From Enteroscipio rubneri (GTDB taxonomy: Bacteria; Actinomycetota; Coriobacteriia; Coriobacteriales; Eggerthellaceae): a stretch of 38,371 nt of DNA. The notes below the pieces were generated by a model, which saw only the letters and a program-made list of their open reading frames with translations, made no database searches and was not told the DNA's origin. This document shows, one piece after another, positions 7,726 through 17,385 of this stretch. A program made the position numbers and the translations under genes. The stretch spans positions 1 through 38,371 of the forward strand of contig NZ_PPEK01000019.1 of assembly GCF_002899715.1 (NCBI RefSeq), written 5' to 3'. Each line of letters begins with the position of its first letter. Position 1 is the first letter of the stretch.

Positions 7726-7732
7726 TTTCTCG

Positions 7733-8941
7733 CTACATCGAAGCATACATGGTAAACAGGGGCAAATACAGGGCGATCACGATAAAGCCCGCGAACAACG
7801 CCATGAGAACGAGCAGCGTCGGCTCCATGAGCGAAAGCGCTCGATCGGTCACGCGCTGCGTCTCGTTGTCATAGAACTCGCCCATCATCTCAAGCGATGA
7901 TTCCAACTCGCCCGTCTGCTCGCCTACCGACGTCATTTCGACGAGTGTCTGCGGAAAATAGGCGCTCCCAGCCATGCACTCGCCGAGCATACGACCTTCC
8001 TCGAGTCCCGCCTCCATGCGGCCCACTTCGCGCGCAAGCACGTAGTTGTCCATGACGCGAGCCGTCACCGACACCGACCTCGTCATCGGCAACCCCGAAG
8101 CAACAAGGGTGGCCATGGTGTTCGCGAACTGTGACGCGCCCCCGTATACCCCAATCTTCCCAAGCAGCGGCAGCTTGAGCTTCGCTTTCGCGAACAGCGT
8201 CTTGCCCGATTCGGTGCGACCGAACAGCCTGACGCCTGCCACCGCCAACACGAGCACGAGCAAAGCGAGCGGCCACCACACGGCCATCCAGCCGGATACG
8301 CCGATAAGGAATTGCGTGATGCCGGGCATATCGGTTCCTAGCGACGACACCATGTTGGCCATGACGGGCACCACGAGCACCATCATGAGCGCGATGACAA
8401 CCACAGCGATAATAAGCACGATGATGGGGTACGTGAGCGCACTCGCCACCTTGGCCGCGATCTTCGAGCGCTTGTCGAAGTAGGCGTGCAGCCGTTCGAA
8501 GCCCTCCGCCAGGCGCCCGCTCTCCTCGCCGGCGCGCACGGTCTCGATGAACACGCGCGGAAGCTCGGCGCCTTTGCTCTCGAAACTCTCGGCCAGCCCG
8601 TGCCCGCCCGCCACGTCATCCACAACGTCGGCCAGGACGCGCTTCAAATACTTGTCGGTGGTCTGGTCGGCTACCAACGACACGGCACGCGTAATGGGCA
8701 GCCCCGATTGCAGGATGGTGGCAAACTGGGCGCACATCACCGCCAGGTTTTTCGTCTTTGCCTTGGGCTTGGTAATGTCCATGGCCAACAGGTTCTTCGA
8801 GTCGCGCACTTCCTTGACGCTCTGCACCACGCGGCAGAGCTCGCGCGCCTTCTCCATGGCCTCGATCTCATCGTAGGCCTCCACCACGCCGTTCACGAGG
8901 TTGCCGGTCTCGGACTTGCCGCTATAGGTATATGTAGGCAT
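7733..8941 (-). CDS. pilC: PilC-like inner-membrane platform protein (GspF family)
   Basis: 402 residues. A short N-terminal domain (MPTYTYSGKSETGNLVNG) is typical of PilC/GspF. Two T2SSF repeats follow (about 70-195 and 270-395), each ending in hydrophobic segments, with a large transmembrane region around 170-225 and a final one at about 375-400. PilC is the membrane platform that couples the PilB and PilT motors to pilin insertion and removal. Its ATG shares a base with the pilT stop (TAATG at 8943-8939). Confidence 0.92.
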   Translation of the reverse strand: MPTYTYSGKSETGNLVNGVVEAYDEIEAMEKARELCRVVQSVKEVRDSKNLLAMDITKPKAKTKNLAVMCAQFATILQSGLPITRAVSLVADQTTDKYLKRVLADVVDDVAGGHGLAESFESKGAELPRVFIETVRAGEESGRLAEGFERLHAYFDKRSKIAAKVASALTYPIIVLIIAVVVIALMMVLVVPVMANMVSSLGTDMPGITQFLIGVSGWMAVWWPLALLVLVLAVAGVRLFGRTESGKTLFAKAKLKLPLLGKIGVYGGASQFANTMATLVASGLPMTRSVSVTARVMDNYVLAREVGRMEAGLEEGRMLGECMAGSAYFPQTLVEMTSVGEQTGELESSLEMMGEFYDNETQRVTDRALSLMEPTLLVLMALFAGFIVIALYLPLFTMYASM

Positions 8942-9993
8942 TAGCGGACGTTCTTTCTCACGTAGTCGGTATCGTGCGCCGCGCCGACCGCCGTCTGCGC
9001 GTCGATAGAGCGGGCGCGGCAGAGCGCGATGAGCGCGTTATCCATCGTCACGCTTCCCGCAGCCGCCGAGGTGGCAAGCGAGCTTGCGATCTGGGGCGTT
9101 TTGCCTTCGCGGATAAGGTTGCGGATGGCGGGCGTCACCATCATCAGCTCGCACGCCAGCGAGCGCCCGCCACCTGTTCGCGGCAGCAGCTGCTGCGACA
9201 GCACCGCCACGAGCGTGGTGGATATCTGCATGCGAATCTGCTTCTGCAAGCCTTCGGGGAACACGTCGACCATGCGGTCGATGGAGTCCGCCGCCGACTT
9301 CGTGTGCAGCGTGGCAAGCACGAAGTGACCCGTCTCGGCAGCGGTGAGCGCCGTCTGGATGGTGTCCAGGTCGCGCATCTCGCCGATGAGGATGATATCG
9401 GGGTCCTCGCGCAGCACGGCGCGCAGGGCGTCGTGGTAGCTGGCCGTGTCCTGGCCGATCTCGCGCTGGGAGATGATGGAGCGGTCGGGCGTGTAGATAT
9501 ACTCGATAGGGTCTTCCATGGTGATGATATTCTCGGCGCGCGTGTGGTTGATGGCGTCGATGAGCGCCGCGAGCGTCGTGGACTTGCCGCTGCCCGTCTC
9601 GCCCGTCACCACCACAATGCCGCGCTGGATCTTCGGGAAGTCCATGACCGCCGGGGGCAGGCCCAGCGTCTCGAGCGGCGGGATGACGTCTGACAACAGG
9701 CGCAGGGCGGCGCTCACGTGCCCCTGCTGGCGGAACAGGTTCACGCGCACGCGCACGCCGGCGATGGTGTCGGCCCGGTCGAGCTCGCCAATGCGCTTGA
9801 TGCGATCGAAGTCTCCACCGGCAAGTTCTTCGGCCAAGCGTTCGCAATCGTCGTGCGTCAGCGGCGCATCGCCGTTCGCTCCCGCATCGACCAGGCGCCC
9901 GTCCACGCGAAACTTCACCGGCAGACCGCAGACCAGGTGCACGTCCGACGCGCCCGCTGCACGCGCCGATGCTATGAGCTGTTCGATGTTCAT
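8941..9993 (-). CDS. pilT: PilT pilus-retraction ATPase
   Basis: 350 residues. Walker A is GETGSGKST at about 131-139. The Asp box and Walker B region (EDPDIILIGEMRD) and the His box (ATLHTKSAADSIDRMVD) are present and typical of secretion ATPases. The length and the lack of a zinc motif fit PilT rather than PilB. In the family PilT depolymerises pili for twitching and DNA uptake, so a retractile pilus is likely. It lies 70 bases after pilB and overlaps pilC. The extreme C-terminus is short of the AIRNLIRE-containing region seen at about 285-292, which is the usual PilT signature. Confidence 0.93.
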   Translation of the reverse strand: MNIEQLIASARAAGASDVHLVCGLPVKFRVDGRLVDAGANGDAPLTHDDCERLAEELAGGDFDRIKRIGELDRADTIAGVRVRVNLFRQQGHVSAALRLLSDVIPPLETLGLPPAVMDFPKIQRGIVVVTGETGSGKSTTLAALIDAINHTRAENIITMEDPIEYIYTPDRSIISQREIGQDTASYHDALRAVLREDPDIILIGEMRDLDTIQTALTAAETGHFVLATLHTKSAADSIDRMVDVFPEGLQKQIRMQISTTLVAVLSQQLLPRTGGGRSLACELMMVTPAIRNLIREGKTPQIASSLATSAAAGSVTMDNALIALCRARSIDAQTAVGAAHDTDYVRKNVR

Positions 9994-10063
9994 GCGTTTC
10001 GCTCTCTTCCGTCGTCATCGGGCGCTATCGCCACCACGCCCCCTTCGCCTCGGCCTTTCGAGG

Positions 10064-11764
10064 CTATTCCCTGTCCGTTATGGTCTTGCGAGCTTCTTCC
10101 ACCGTGGTCACGCCCGCTAGCACGAGCTCGCGGCAGCTGTCTTCGATGGTCTTGAACGTACCTGAACGCTCGATGGCGATGCGCAGCGCCTCGCGCGTCG
10201 CACCGCCGGAGACGGACTCGCGCAGCGCGCGGTCGAGCAGCAGAATCTCGAACACGCCCGTACGCCCACGGTAGCCCGTGCCGAAGCACATCGGGCAACC
10301 TGCTCCCTGGTAGAACTTCACATCGGCCTGTGGATGCAGGCCGACGGCAACAAGCTCGTCGGGGCTCGGCTGATATTCCTGGCGGCAGTGCGGACACACC
10401 GTGCGCACAAGCCGCTGCGAGACAATACCGCGGACGCCGCTCGCTATAAGATAGGGCGCTACGCCGATATCGACGAGGCGGTCGATGGTGGAGGCTGCAT
10501 CGTAGGTGTGCACGGTCGAAAGCACCAGATGGCCGGTGATAGCCGCCCGCATGGCGATCTCCGCGGTCTCGCCATCGCGGATTTCGCCAACCGCTACGAT
10601 GTCGGGATCCTGCCGCAGTATGGCGCGCAGACCGCTGGCGAAGGTCATGCCCGTCTTCTCGTTGATCTGCACCTGATTCACGCCGTCGATATTGTATTCC
10701 ACCGGATCTTCGAGCGTAACAAGGTTCACCGCGTCGTTATTGAGTTCGCGGATCATGGTGTGCATCGTGGAGCTCTTGCCTGAACCGGTGGGACCCACGA
10801 TGAGCACCATGCCGTTGTTCGCGCGTAGGAGCCGCCGGTACTTCTCAAGATTGTCGCCTTCAAGGCCGATACCCTGGGGGTTGAACAATTCCTCGTTCTT
10901 CTCGAGCAGGCGGATGACCACTTTCTCGCCGTGGATGGTGGGAAGCGTGTTGATGCGAAGGTCGATATCCTGCCTCTTTAAGCGGATGTTCGCACGGCCG
11001 TCCTGCGGAACGCGACGCTCGGACGTATCCATACCGCCCATGATCTTGAGACGCGAGATGACGGAGGCCTGCAGCTCCTTCGGCACGGTGAGGATGGTGC
11101 GCAACACACCGTCGATGCGCATGCGCACGTGCAGGTCCTCCTCGCGCGGCTCCAGGTGAATATCGCTTGCGCGCTCGGTGGCTGCGCGCTCGATCACGCT
11201 GTTCACAAGACGAACCGTAGGCGCCGACTGGGCGTCGGCGTCGTCGCCCAACGAGGTGGTGGTGAACGTGCCCTGCACGTCATCGGCGGTGGAGCGCACG
11301 TCGCGCCGCATTTCCTCGATGGCGCGGGCGGCGCCTTCGTTGCCGTACAGCGTCATGATGGCCCGCATGATGGCATCCTGCGTAGCTACCATGGGCACGA
11401 CGCGCTTGCGCGTGGCGTTCTTGACGGCTTCGATAGCCATGAAGTTCAGCGGGTCGCTCATAGCCAGGAACACTTCCTCGGGAGACTGGCGCACGGGAAC
11501 GACATTGTACTGGCGAGCGACGTTCTTGGACACCACACGGCTCATCTCAGGATCGAGGTCGACCTGCGACAAATCGATGAATTCGACGCCCAACTGCATC
11601 TGAAGTGCCTCGATAAGGCCCGCTTCCGTAATGACGCCCTCGGCTATAAGCTCGTCGCCCAGACGGCGCTTGCTCATCTTCTGCCGCTCCAGAGCGTGGG
11701 TCAGCTGGCCCTCATCGATGAGGCCCGCGTCTATCAGCACGTCTCCCAAGCGCTTGTATGCCAT
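10064..11764 (-). CDS. pilB: PilB/GspE pilus-extension ATPase
   Basis: 566 residues from ATG 11764 (MAYKRLGDVLIDAG), which has an AGGAGA ribosome site seven bases upstream. An upstream in-frame start at 11815 lacks one. There are two N-terminal GspE-N/MshEN-like segments (about 5-150), which in several relatives bind c-di-GMP, then the ATPase domain with Walker A GPTGSGKSS near residue 322. The Asp box includes GEIRDGETAEIAMRAA. A tetracysteine zinc motif (CPHC and CPMC) sits in the C-terminal part. PilB powers pilin polymerisation. MshEN repeats plus the cyclase near the operon suggest c-di-GMP control, but I have not matched the full MshEN consensus. Confidence 0.93.
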   Translation of the reverse strand: MAYKRLGDVLIDAGLIDEGQLTHALERQKMSKRRLGDELIAEGVITEAGLIEALQMQLGVEFIDLSQVDLDPEMSRVVSKNVARQYNVVPVRQSPEEVFLAMSDPLNFMAIEAVKNATRKRVVPMVATQDAIMRAIMTLYGNEGAARAIEEMRRDVRSTADDVQGTFTTTSLGDDADAQSAPTVRLVNSVIERAATERASDIHLEPREEDLHVRMRIDGVLRTILTVPKELQASVISRLKIMGGMDTSERRVPQDGRANIRLKRQDIDLRINTLPTIHGEKVVIRLLEKNEELFNPQGIGLEGDNLEKYRRLLRANNGMVLIVGPTGSGKSSTMHTMIRELNNDAVNLVTLEDPVEYNIDGVNQVQINEKTGMTFASGLRAILRQDPDIVAVGEIRDGETAEIAMRAAITGHLVLSTVHTYDAASTIDRLVDIGVAPYLIASGVRGIVSQRLVRTVCPHCRQEYQPSPDELVAVGLHPQADVKFYQGAGCPMCFGTGYRGRTGVFEILLLDRALRESVSGGATREALRIAIERSGTFKTIEDSCRELVLAGVTTVEEARKTITDRE

Positions 11765-11822
11765 ATCGTTGTCTCCTGATCCTACGTTCTTCGATGATCT
11801 GTCGATGCCGGGCACGCGGCCG

Positions 11823-12413
11823 CTAGGTACCGGCGGGGTTTACCCTGCCCACCGTCATGGCCTGTTCGGCCACGATCGCATCCCCGTTCTTCACCGTAAT
11901 GGCGAATGTCCACGTGTTCGAACTCGCATCGTAGGACGGCACCGAGGAAAATCCCGGGGTTAAGCCGTTCTTCGACGGGATCAGCACCGTGGTTCCCGTC
12001 GTGCTCTTCATCACAATGCCGCTCCCATCCGAATCCATGGTAGCGGGAGCGCGCGTGGTCTCGCTGACGAAGCTCCCATCGGGGCTGGCCGAAAGCGAGA
12101 ACGACAGCTCGTCGCTCACCTCTTGCACCGCCTGCGATAACACCATGCTGGCGTTCGAGGAGGTTGTGATGCTGCCGTACGCCGACAGCGCCGCACCGAG
12201 CCCCGCCGCCACGACCACGCACAGAAATCCGATGAATATGACGCTCACGAGCTGCTCGGCGAGCATGAACCCGCGCGTATCGCGCAACCGCGCAGCCAAA
12301 CGGCTGCGGCAGCTCGTGGTTGCGCGCGTATCGTGCCACTCCCGCACGTCGCGCTGGGGCACGGCAAGGCGGTGCAGAGCGGGGCTACGGAATATTCGAG
12401 AAATGCGGCTCAT
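11823..12413 (-). CDS. Minor prepilin (PilW-like)
   Basis: 196 residues from ATG 12413 (MSRISRIF). The prepilin peptidase site is RG followed by FMLAEQLVSVIF, with Glu at +5. The leader is unusually long (about 48 residues) and Arg-rich. The hydrophobic helix is followed by a Ser/Thr-rich globular part with no cysteine. The start lies just after the stop of the preceding prepilin gene. An earlier in-frame start at 12449 would overlap that gene. It is one of a set of three or four minor pilins between the giant prepilin and pilB, so a role in priming or capping the pilus is likely. Confidence 0.7.
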   Translation of the reverse strand: MSRISRIFRSPALHRLAVPQRDVREWHDTRATTSCRSRLAARLRDTRGFMLAEQLVSVIFIGFLCVVVAAGLGAALSAYGSITTSSNASMVLSQAVQEVSDELSFSLSASPDGSFVSETTRAPATMDSDGSGIVMKSTTGTTVLIPSKNGLTPGFSSVPSYDASSNTWTFAITVKNGDAIVAEQAMTVGRVNPAGT

Positions 12414-12417
12414 GTCC

Positions 12418-12780
12418 CTAATAGCCTCTTCCCCCGACATAGCGCGCAAACGTCCCGTCGTTGGATGCGTACACGATCACCGGCACGGTTTGAGCGACGC
12501 CCCCAGCCGAGATGCGCGCCACGCCGCCGATCGACGTCGATCCCGTCGAGTCGTAAGTCTGCGACTCGGCAGCGAAATCAGCATCCTGCACAGAGCGGGT
12601 CTGCGCCGTGACACCGCTCGACACCGCAACCATGGTGGCCAGCAAGGCGGCGCCGAGCGCCGCGATAAGCAGCGCCATCAGAGCTTCGACGAGGGTGTCG
12701 CCGCGTTGGCTTGCGAGGCGCGCTCGCACGCTGCGTAGCGTGGCGCACAGACGCGAAACTGGGTTGAACTGCCAGACCAT
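12418..12780 (-). CDS. Minor prepilin (small, PilV/GspI-like)
   Basis: 120 residues from ATG 12780, preceded by the strong ribosome site GAGGAGGTG and sharing one base with the preceding stop (TGATG). The processing site is RG followed by DTLVEALMALLIAALG, with Glu at +5. A short globular part of about 70 residues ends in a Gly/Tyr-rich tail. The small size and the VEAL signature resemble PilV/GspI-type minor pilins. Confidence 0.7.
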   Translation of the reverse strand: MVWQFNPVSRLCATLRSVRARLASQRGDTLVEALMALLIAALGAALLATMVAVSSGVTAQTRSVQDADFAAESQTYDSTGSTSIGGVARISAGGVAQTVPVIVYASNDGTFARYVGGRGY

Positions 12781-13442
12781 CAGGCACCTCCTCGATCGCG
12801 TTTCGTGATGACGGGCGCTTCGTAGGAGAACGAAGTCAGACGTCCCGCTTGATCGAAGGTGGGGACGCATTGCACAAGCACCGATTCCCGATACGATCCG
12901 TCGGTTGAGTTAGCAAGGGCGAGTTCGATCTTCACATTGAGGTCGGAGTCGACCGTGATCGTCCCGGCAACGTCGTTCAGCGCAGCATTGCCGTTCTCCA
13001 GCCGGACGGTCATGTCGGTCGAATACGGTTTGCTGCTATCCCGAGCGCTCCAAATGTCGCTCCCTTTGCTATTCCAGAACGCGATAGCGAAGGCAGCGTT
13101 CGTCTGGTCCGTTCTGCTCAAATCCACAACAACAGAACCGCCCTGGTTCGCATCGTCGACGTTCAGCACCATGGACGAGAATTGCGTTCCTACGAGTTGC
13201 GCAGCCGACCCGATGGTAAGCTCTGCCTGTTGAAGCGCACGGTTCGTCTGCACGGCCTTGGCATGCACCGAAGCCGCCGTCATCACCACCGACCCGATAA
13301 TCGCGCAGATGAGGAAGAATACCAGCGCGATGACGATAGACGCCCCGCGTTCGTCGACCACCCTGCGGCTCACGATCGCAGAGCGATCCCCAGGTTCGAC
13401 TCGGCAGCGAACAGCGTCTGTGTTCCCGGCGCTACGCTTCAT
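12780..13442 (-). CDS. PilX-like minor pilus protein
   Basis: 220 residues from ATG 13442, overlapping the 3' end of the giant prepilin gene by 11 bases. The N-terminus is basic, then ERGASIVIALVFFLICAIIG resembles the PilX_N segment. In this family the Glu at +5 is commonly absent, as here (ASIVI after the Gly). Such non-Glu5 subunits, like GspK, can cap a tip complex because they need not pair with a preceding pilin. The globular part is rich in Ser, Asp and Asn, without cysteine pairs except one late Cys. It is translated in series with two further minor prepilins. Confidence 0.6.
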   Translation of the reverse strand: MKRSAGNTDAVRCRVEPGDRSAIVSRRVVDERGASIVIALVFFLICAIIGSVVMTAASVHAKAVQTNRALQQAELTIGSAAQLVGTQFSSMVLNVDDANQGGSVVVDLSRTDQTNAAFAIAFWNSKGSDIWSARDSSKPYSTDMTVRLENGNAALNDVAGTITVDSDLNVKIELALANSTDGSYRESVLVQCVPTFDQAGRLTSFSYEAPVITKRDRGGA

Positions 13443-16400
13443 CGCTCTTGCCAATCATCTTCGCATCGAGAGGCTCCTTTGCACCCTCGGCCTGCAGCAC
13501 GATAGCGCTGCAGCTGTTCGTAGAGCCGACGACAACAGGACCGCGCGCCTCGCCGACAAGTCCGCCTGCATAGAGGAGATCACGTGGATGATCGGCCGTG
13601 ACGATCAGATCCAACTTGTTCGCCGTCCAGCCTTCGATGGTCTGTTCACCCGAAACCAGCATCAAACCCGCAATGCCGCCGATGGATTCGGTTTGATGCG
13701 CCGCCGCACACGCCGTCACGGTCAACGACGAGTTGGCGGCCGACAGCGCCGTCAAGCTGTCCGTCACGGATGCCAGACCGGTCGCGTCGACTCTACCGAC
13801 GAGCATCCCCATGTGCACTTCGTTCGTCTTCCATGTCCCGTCAGCGCTGCTGACGCTGATGGAAAAGTTCTCGATGCTGCTATGCACGATGCGCGTGTTC
13901 CAAGCGTTGCCCACAAGGCCGCCGATATTATGACCGGTGTTGTGCGTTGTGTTACCGCCAGTAGGGTTGAGGCCAGTGATCGAGATGCTCGCCACGCTGT
14001 CCGAGGTAAGCGTGCACCGGTCGATCGTGCCGTTCACAACAACTCCGGCAAGGCAGCCGAAAGCCGCATCGATGCTGTTCGTCCAAGCAATGGTATGGGA
14101 GCCGTCTTCTTTCATCTCGATGTTCTTAAGCGTGCCTCCGTTCACATAGGGAAACAGCCCCAGGCGGTGGTCTTTTTCAATCGAAAGCCGTGCGAAATAT
14201 CCCCGGATAGCATGGCTTCCTCCATCGTACAAACCGCGAAACGGCCGGATGAACTGGTAATCATACGTCGATTGCGGAGCCGCGCGCATATCGATGTCGC
14301 GCTCCTGCAGGAAGGCATCGCCCATATACTGCTCTTGCACGCTGGAATCGCTGCCGTTCGGAGCGAGCGCGCCGGGGAACTGCAAGGCATGGCGAACGCT
14401 CCAAGCAGGCTGGGCTTTTCCGTTGCCATCGAAGGCAGTGGCGGCTCTCACCTCGCCGTTCTCGTGCGCGACAGCGCGCGCGAAGTTAAGGTTGAATGAG
14501 TATGTGGCCGTTTTGCCGCCGAAGGCGTACGTGATGGTTTTCGTTGACGTTTTCATCGATGCGCCGGTATTGAACGAGAACGAGCGGAATGCCCTGTCGT
14601 ATATGGTCAGCGTGCCCTGCTCGGTCAAAGATTTTTCGAACCAGGTGCCCTTGGCGACGACTGGCTTGCTCTTGTCGCCCTCGACGAAAGGAACGATCAG
14701 GCGATATCCCCACGAGTCGATGGCAAGGCTATCGTTCAGCGTATCAAAAGCGGTCTGCGTCTCGCTCAAGTAACCGTAGTAGCCGGTTGAGCCGTCGGTG
14801 TACTGCTCGAAGTACACGAGCCCGATGCCCACCTTGACGTAGCTTCCCTTCAAGCGGTTGTAGCCATAGTCGAGCACGCCGCCGTAGGTGCCGACTAGCG
14901 TGCCGACGCCGACGTCGATCGCTTTGCCGTCTCGCGTCGTATCGCACGTCCAGCCGACGAAAACGTCCTCGTCGCTCTTGTTGACGCCCGAGAGCACCGT
15001 GGCATACCGGGCATCATCCTGCACGGTATAAGGCACGTACTGCATGGTGTACCCGGCAAGGGGCGCGCCTGTATCGTCGGCGTATTCGACCACGCGGTAA
15101 AACAGCCAGTCGTATTCGTCGTTCAGTTCGAAATCTGCTGCCTCCGTGCTCCGGCAGAAGTACTTTTTGCCGTCAATACCCGACTGCACGAACGCGGCGG
15201 GCTGGGCATCGAGCGCGCCGCTGCCGGCGGCAGCGCGATACAGCCACAGCACCGTGTTGGTCATCTCGGTGCTGCCCAAGCTCAGCAGTCCTTGATTCGC
15301 CTTGATGTTGTCAAACGCGAGTCCCGGCGCGATGGAATAGTAGACGCGCAGGCTATCGGAACCGAGGAACCGGTTGCCCGCGTCTCCGAGCCCGCCCTTG
15401 TCGCTCCGCGATACCGTCCACGACACGTCCGAAGACGATGCGCCGAATTCTTCTTCATACTGCTGCCGAATGGGAAGGTTGAGACCGTACCCGTAGCCGC
15501 GAGAGCCGGTGCGCTGCTTTTCCCGGAGAGTTTCCTTGAGGTTTCCGTTTCTGATGCAATCGTTGAAGAACGCCTGCACATCGGCCATGCGCGGAGCCGT
15601 GCGCACGTAGATTGACGCATTCTGATCGGCGTCGAGCAGCCCGAGGCTGCCGAGCGTCGCATACGAAGACGCACCGCCGTTTACAGCCACCGAAACGATG
15701 CCCAGATCGGCAACGTTGCGGCCCGCGATGTCCTCGTATGCGGTGCCCTGTACGTCGTACCAGGTCAGAACGTTCTCAAGATCGGCAAACCCCTTCGCCC
15801 ATTCCCATTCGTTGTCACGCATATAACCCGCACGCGTATATTCGCCGTTGGCTCGCTGCACCCACAGCTCCCAGACCTGGTACTGGTGCGTGCTCTTGCC
15901 ACGATAGGAACCGGCAACGACGCGCAGCTTGAGGGTATCGTCCCCGACGGCCCGGTCAGAGGAAATCCAGCCTCCTGCGTAAGACTGCCATCCTGCCTGC
16001 TTGTTGCGCTTGGCAAGCTCGTTGTTCGCCGCCGTCGCCTTCATCTTGAAGTCTTCGGCGATCGGCACAGCTTCGGCCTTGTAGATAGGCGATTCCGTGG
16101 TCGCCTCTACCGTCGGTTGCGTATAGCGCGCTGCATCGAGATAGCTTTCAAGCGCACCATCGACCTCCGTGTCCTCCACCGTCTGGGAATAGGGGGTGCT
16201 GATCATGAGCGTAAGCTTGCCCACTGGCGCAGGCCACTCGATGAATGCCGTAGAGGTGGCAGGAACACAGCCGTCGACGTTGGGGCTGATCCTGGTAGAC
16301 GCTTTCGCCTCCACCGCATCGCCCGGCGCGAACCGCTTCAGCTCGGCGGCGATCTCCTTGCTTCCAGGGATCGCGCTTGCATCCTCGACGGCCCTGGCAA

Positions 16401-17385
16401 GCGCATTCAAATCGATGGAAAACACATTGCCTACCCCGTCGAGCGTGCTCTGATTCACCTGTTTGAGAAGATCCGAAGCTTTGAGGGTTATGCTCGTGGC
16501 ATAGTCGCCCTGCGTTTCGTCGTCGTCCGCCCCCACGAGAGAAACCGTTACTGTCTTCGTTCCGCTCGAAAGACCCGCAATGCGCACCGCCGCGGGCTGC
16601 TCACCTTCGGCATGTTCGGTTCTCGTGAGGATCAGGCTCGTCTGCGTGGCGCCCGCCCCCGTGATGCCGTCAAGGTTGGGATCGCGGACCAGAAGCCGAC
16701 CTGTCGATTCGTCGATCGAGATCACCGGGTTCTTGAGCGCAATAGCCGATGTCGCACCTGCGGCCGTCCCGGCGAACAGCCCGATCATGGGATCGTTCGA
16801 TGTGCGAGCGCCGAGCGCGGTCGATCCGCCTCCGGCGGCGTAATATGCGTAGACGCCTTGAGCGCTATCCGCATTCGCACTTCCGAAGAATCCGGATTTT
16901 CCGTCGGCAAAGAACACGCGCACGACCGAGGCGGTTTGAGCATCAAACTCGATAACATACTCCGCGTCGCGCACATCCTCGTCGATAGAGAGCGAGGGAA
17001 CGATGCCTGCGGACTTCGCCTCGCCGGCGGTCATATAGTACAGCGGTCGGCTTCCGTCTCCGGGCGCTGCGGTGGCTTCGGGGTATTTGCAGTCTTCGGC
17101 ATGCGCCCCCTCTCCGCCTTGCTGAATGGACGTCCACCAGGTACCCGAAACTTTTTCACCGGTCATCTGAGCTTGAGCGGCGTTGGCTATCTGCTCGGCG
17201 GCATTGTTGAGTTCCAGCATGCGCATATTGCTCTGAGCGGCAACGATAGAAGGGATAGCGATGGCGACCAGCACGATAATGACGGCAACGGCCAGCAAGA
17301 GCTCCGCGAGGGTAAATCCCTCGGTATACCTTGCACGCCCTGCCACGATTCGCTTCGGTCTCGATTTACTCGCACGCCATGCCAT
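13432..17385 (-). CDS. Giant prepilin-like protein (1317 aa) with GLUG-like C-terminal region
   Basis: The N-terminus is a canonical class III prepilin signal: a 23-residue basic leader ending TEG, then FTLAELLLAVAVIIVLVAIAIP (Glu at +5). Behind it is an extracellular region about ten times the size of a normal pilin. It contains an N-terminal pilin-like part (to about 150), a long Ser/Thr/Asp-rich mid region (about 200-950), and a C-terminal part (about 1030-1300) with GLUG-like motifs such as IGGLVGNAWNTR and MGMLVGRVD, also seen in bacterial adhesins and IgA-peptidase-type proteins. It is the first pilin gene of the operon and precedes the minor pilins. I infer a tip adhesin carried by the pilus. 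No LPXTG motif or C-terminal membrane anchor is present, so the pilin helix is the only visible attachment. Confidence 0.75.
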   Translation of the reverse strand: MAWRASKSRPKRIVAGRARYTEGFTLAELLLAVAVIIVLVAIAIPSIVAAQSNMRMLELNNAAEQIANAAQAQMTGEKVSGTWWTSIQQGGEGAHAEDCKYPEATAAPGDGSRPLYYMTAGEAKSAGIVPSLSIDEDVRDAEYVIEFDAQTASVVRVFFADGKSGFFGSANADSAQGVYAYYAAGGGSTALGARTSNDPMIGLFAGTAAGATSAIALKNPVISIDESTGRLLVRDPNLDGITGAGATQTSLILTRTEHAEGEQPAAVRIAGLSSGTKTVTVSLVGADDDETQGDYATSITLKASDLLKQVNQSTLDGVGNVFSIDLNALARAVEDASAIPGSKEIAAELKRFAPGDAVEAKASTRISPNVDGCVPATSTAFIEWPAPVGKLTLMISTPYSQTVEDTEVDGALESYLDAARYTQPTVEATTESPIYKAEAVPIAEDFKMKATAANNELAKRNKQAGWQSYAGGWISSDRAVGDDTLKLRVVAGSYRGKSTHQYQVWELWVQRANGEYTRAGYMRDNEWEWAKGFADLENVLTWYDVQGTAYEDIAGRNVADLGIVSVAVNGGASSYATLGSLGLLDADQNASIYVRTAPRMADVQAFFNDCIRNGNLKETLREKQRTGSRGYGYGLNLPIRQQYEEEFGASSSDVSWTVSRSDKGGLGDAGNRFLGSDSLRVYYSIAPGLAFDNIKANQGLLSLGSTEMTNTVLWLYRAAAGSGALDAQPAAFVQSGIDGKKYFCRSTEAADFELNDEYDWLFYRVVEYADDTGAPLAGYTMQYVPYTVQDDARYATVLSGVNKSDEDVFVGWTCDTTRDGKAIDVGVGTLVGTYGGVLDYGYNRLKGSYVKVGIGLVYFEQYTDGSTGYYGYLSETQTAFDTLNDSLAIDSWGYRLIVPFVEGDKSKPVVAKGTWFEKSLTEQGTLTIYDRAFRSFSFNTGASMKTSTKTITYAFGGKTATYSFNLNFARAVAHENGEVRAATAFDGNGKAQPAWSVRHALQFPGALAPNGSDSSVQEQYMGDAFLQERDIDMRAAPQSTYDYQFIRPFRGLYDGGSHAIRGYFARLSIEKDHRLGLFPYVNGGTLKNIEMKEDGSHTIAWTNSIDAAFGCLAGVVVNGTIDRCTLTSDSVASISITGLNPTGGNTTHNTGHNIGGLVGNAWNTRIVHSSIENFSISVSSADGTWKTNEVHMGMLVGRVDATGLASVTDSLTALSAANSSLTVTACAAAHQTESIGGIAGLMLVSGEQTIEGWTANKLDLIVTADHPRDLLYAGGLVGEARGPVVVGSTNSCSAIVLQAEGAKEPLDAKMIGKSDEA

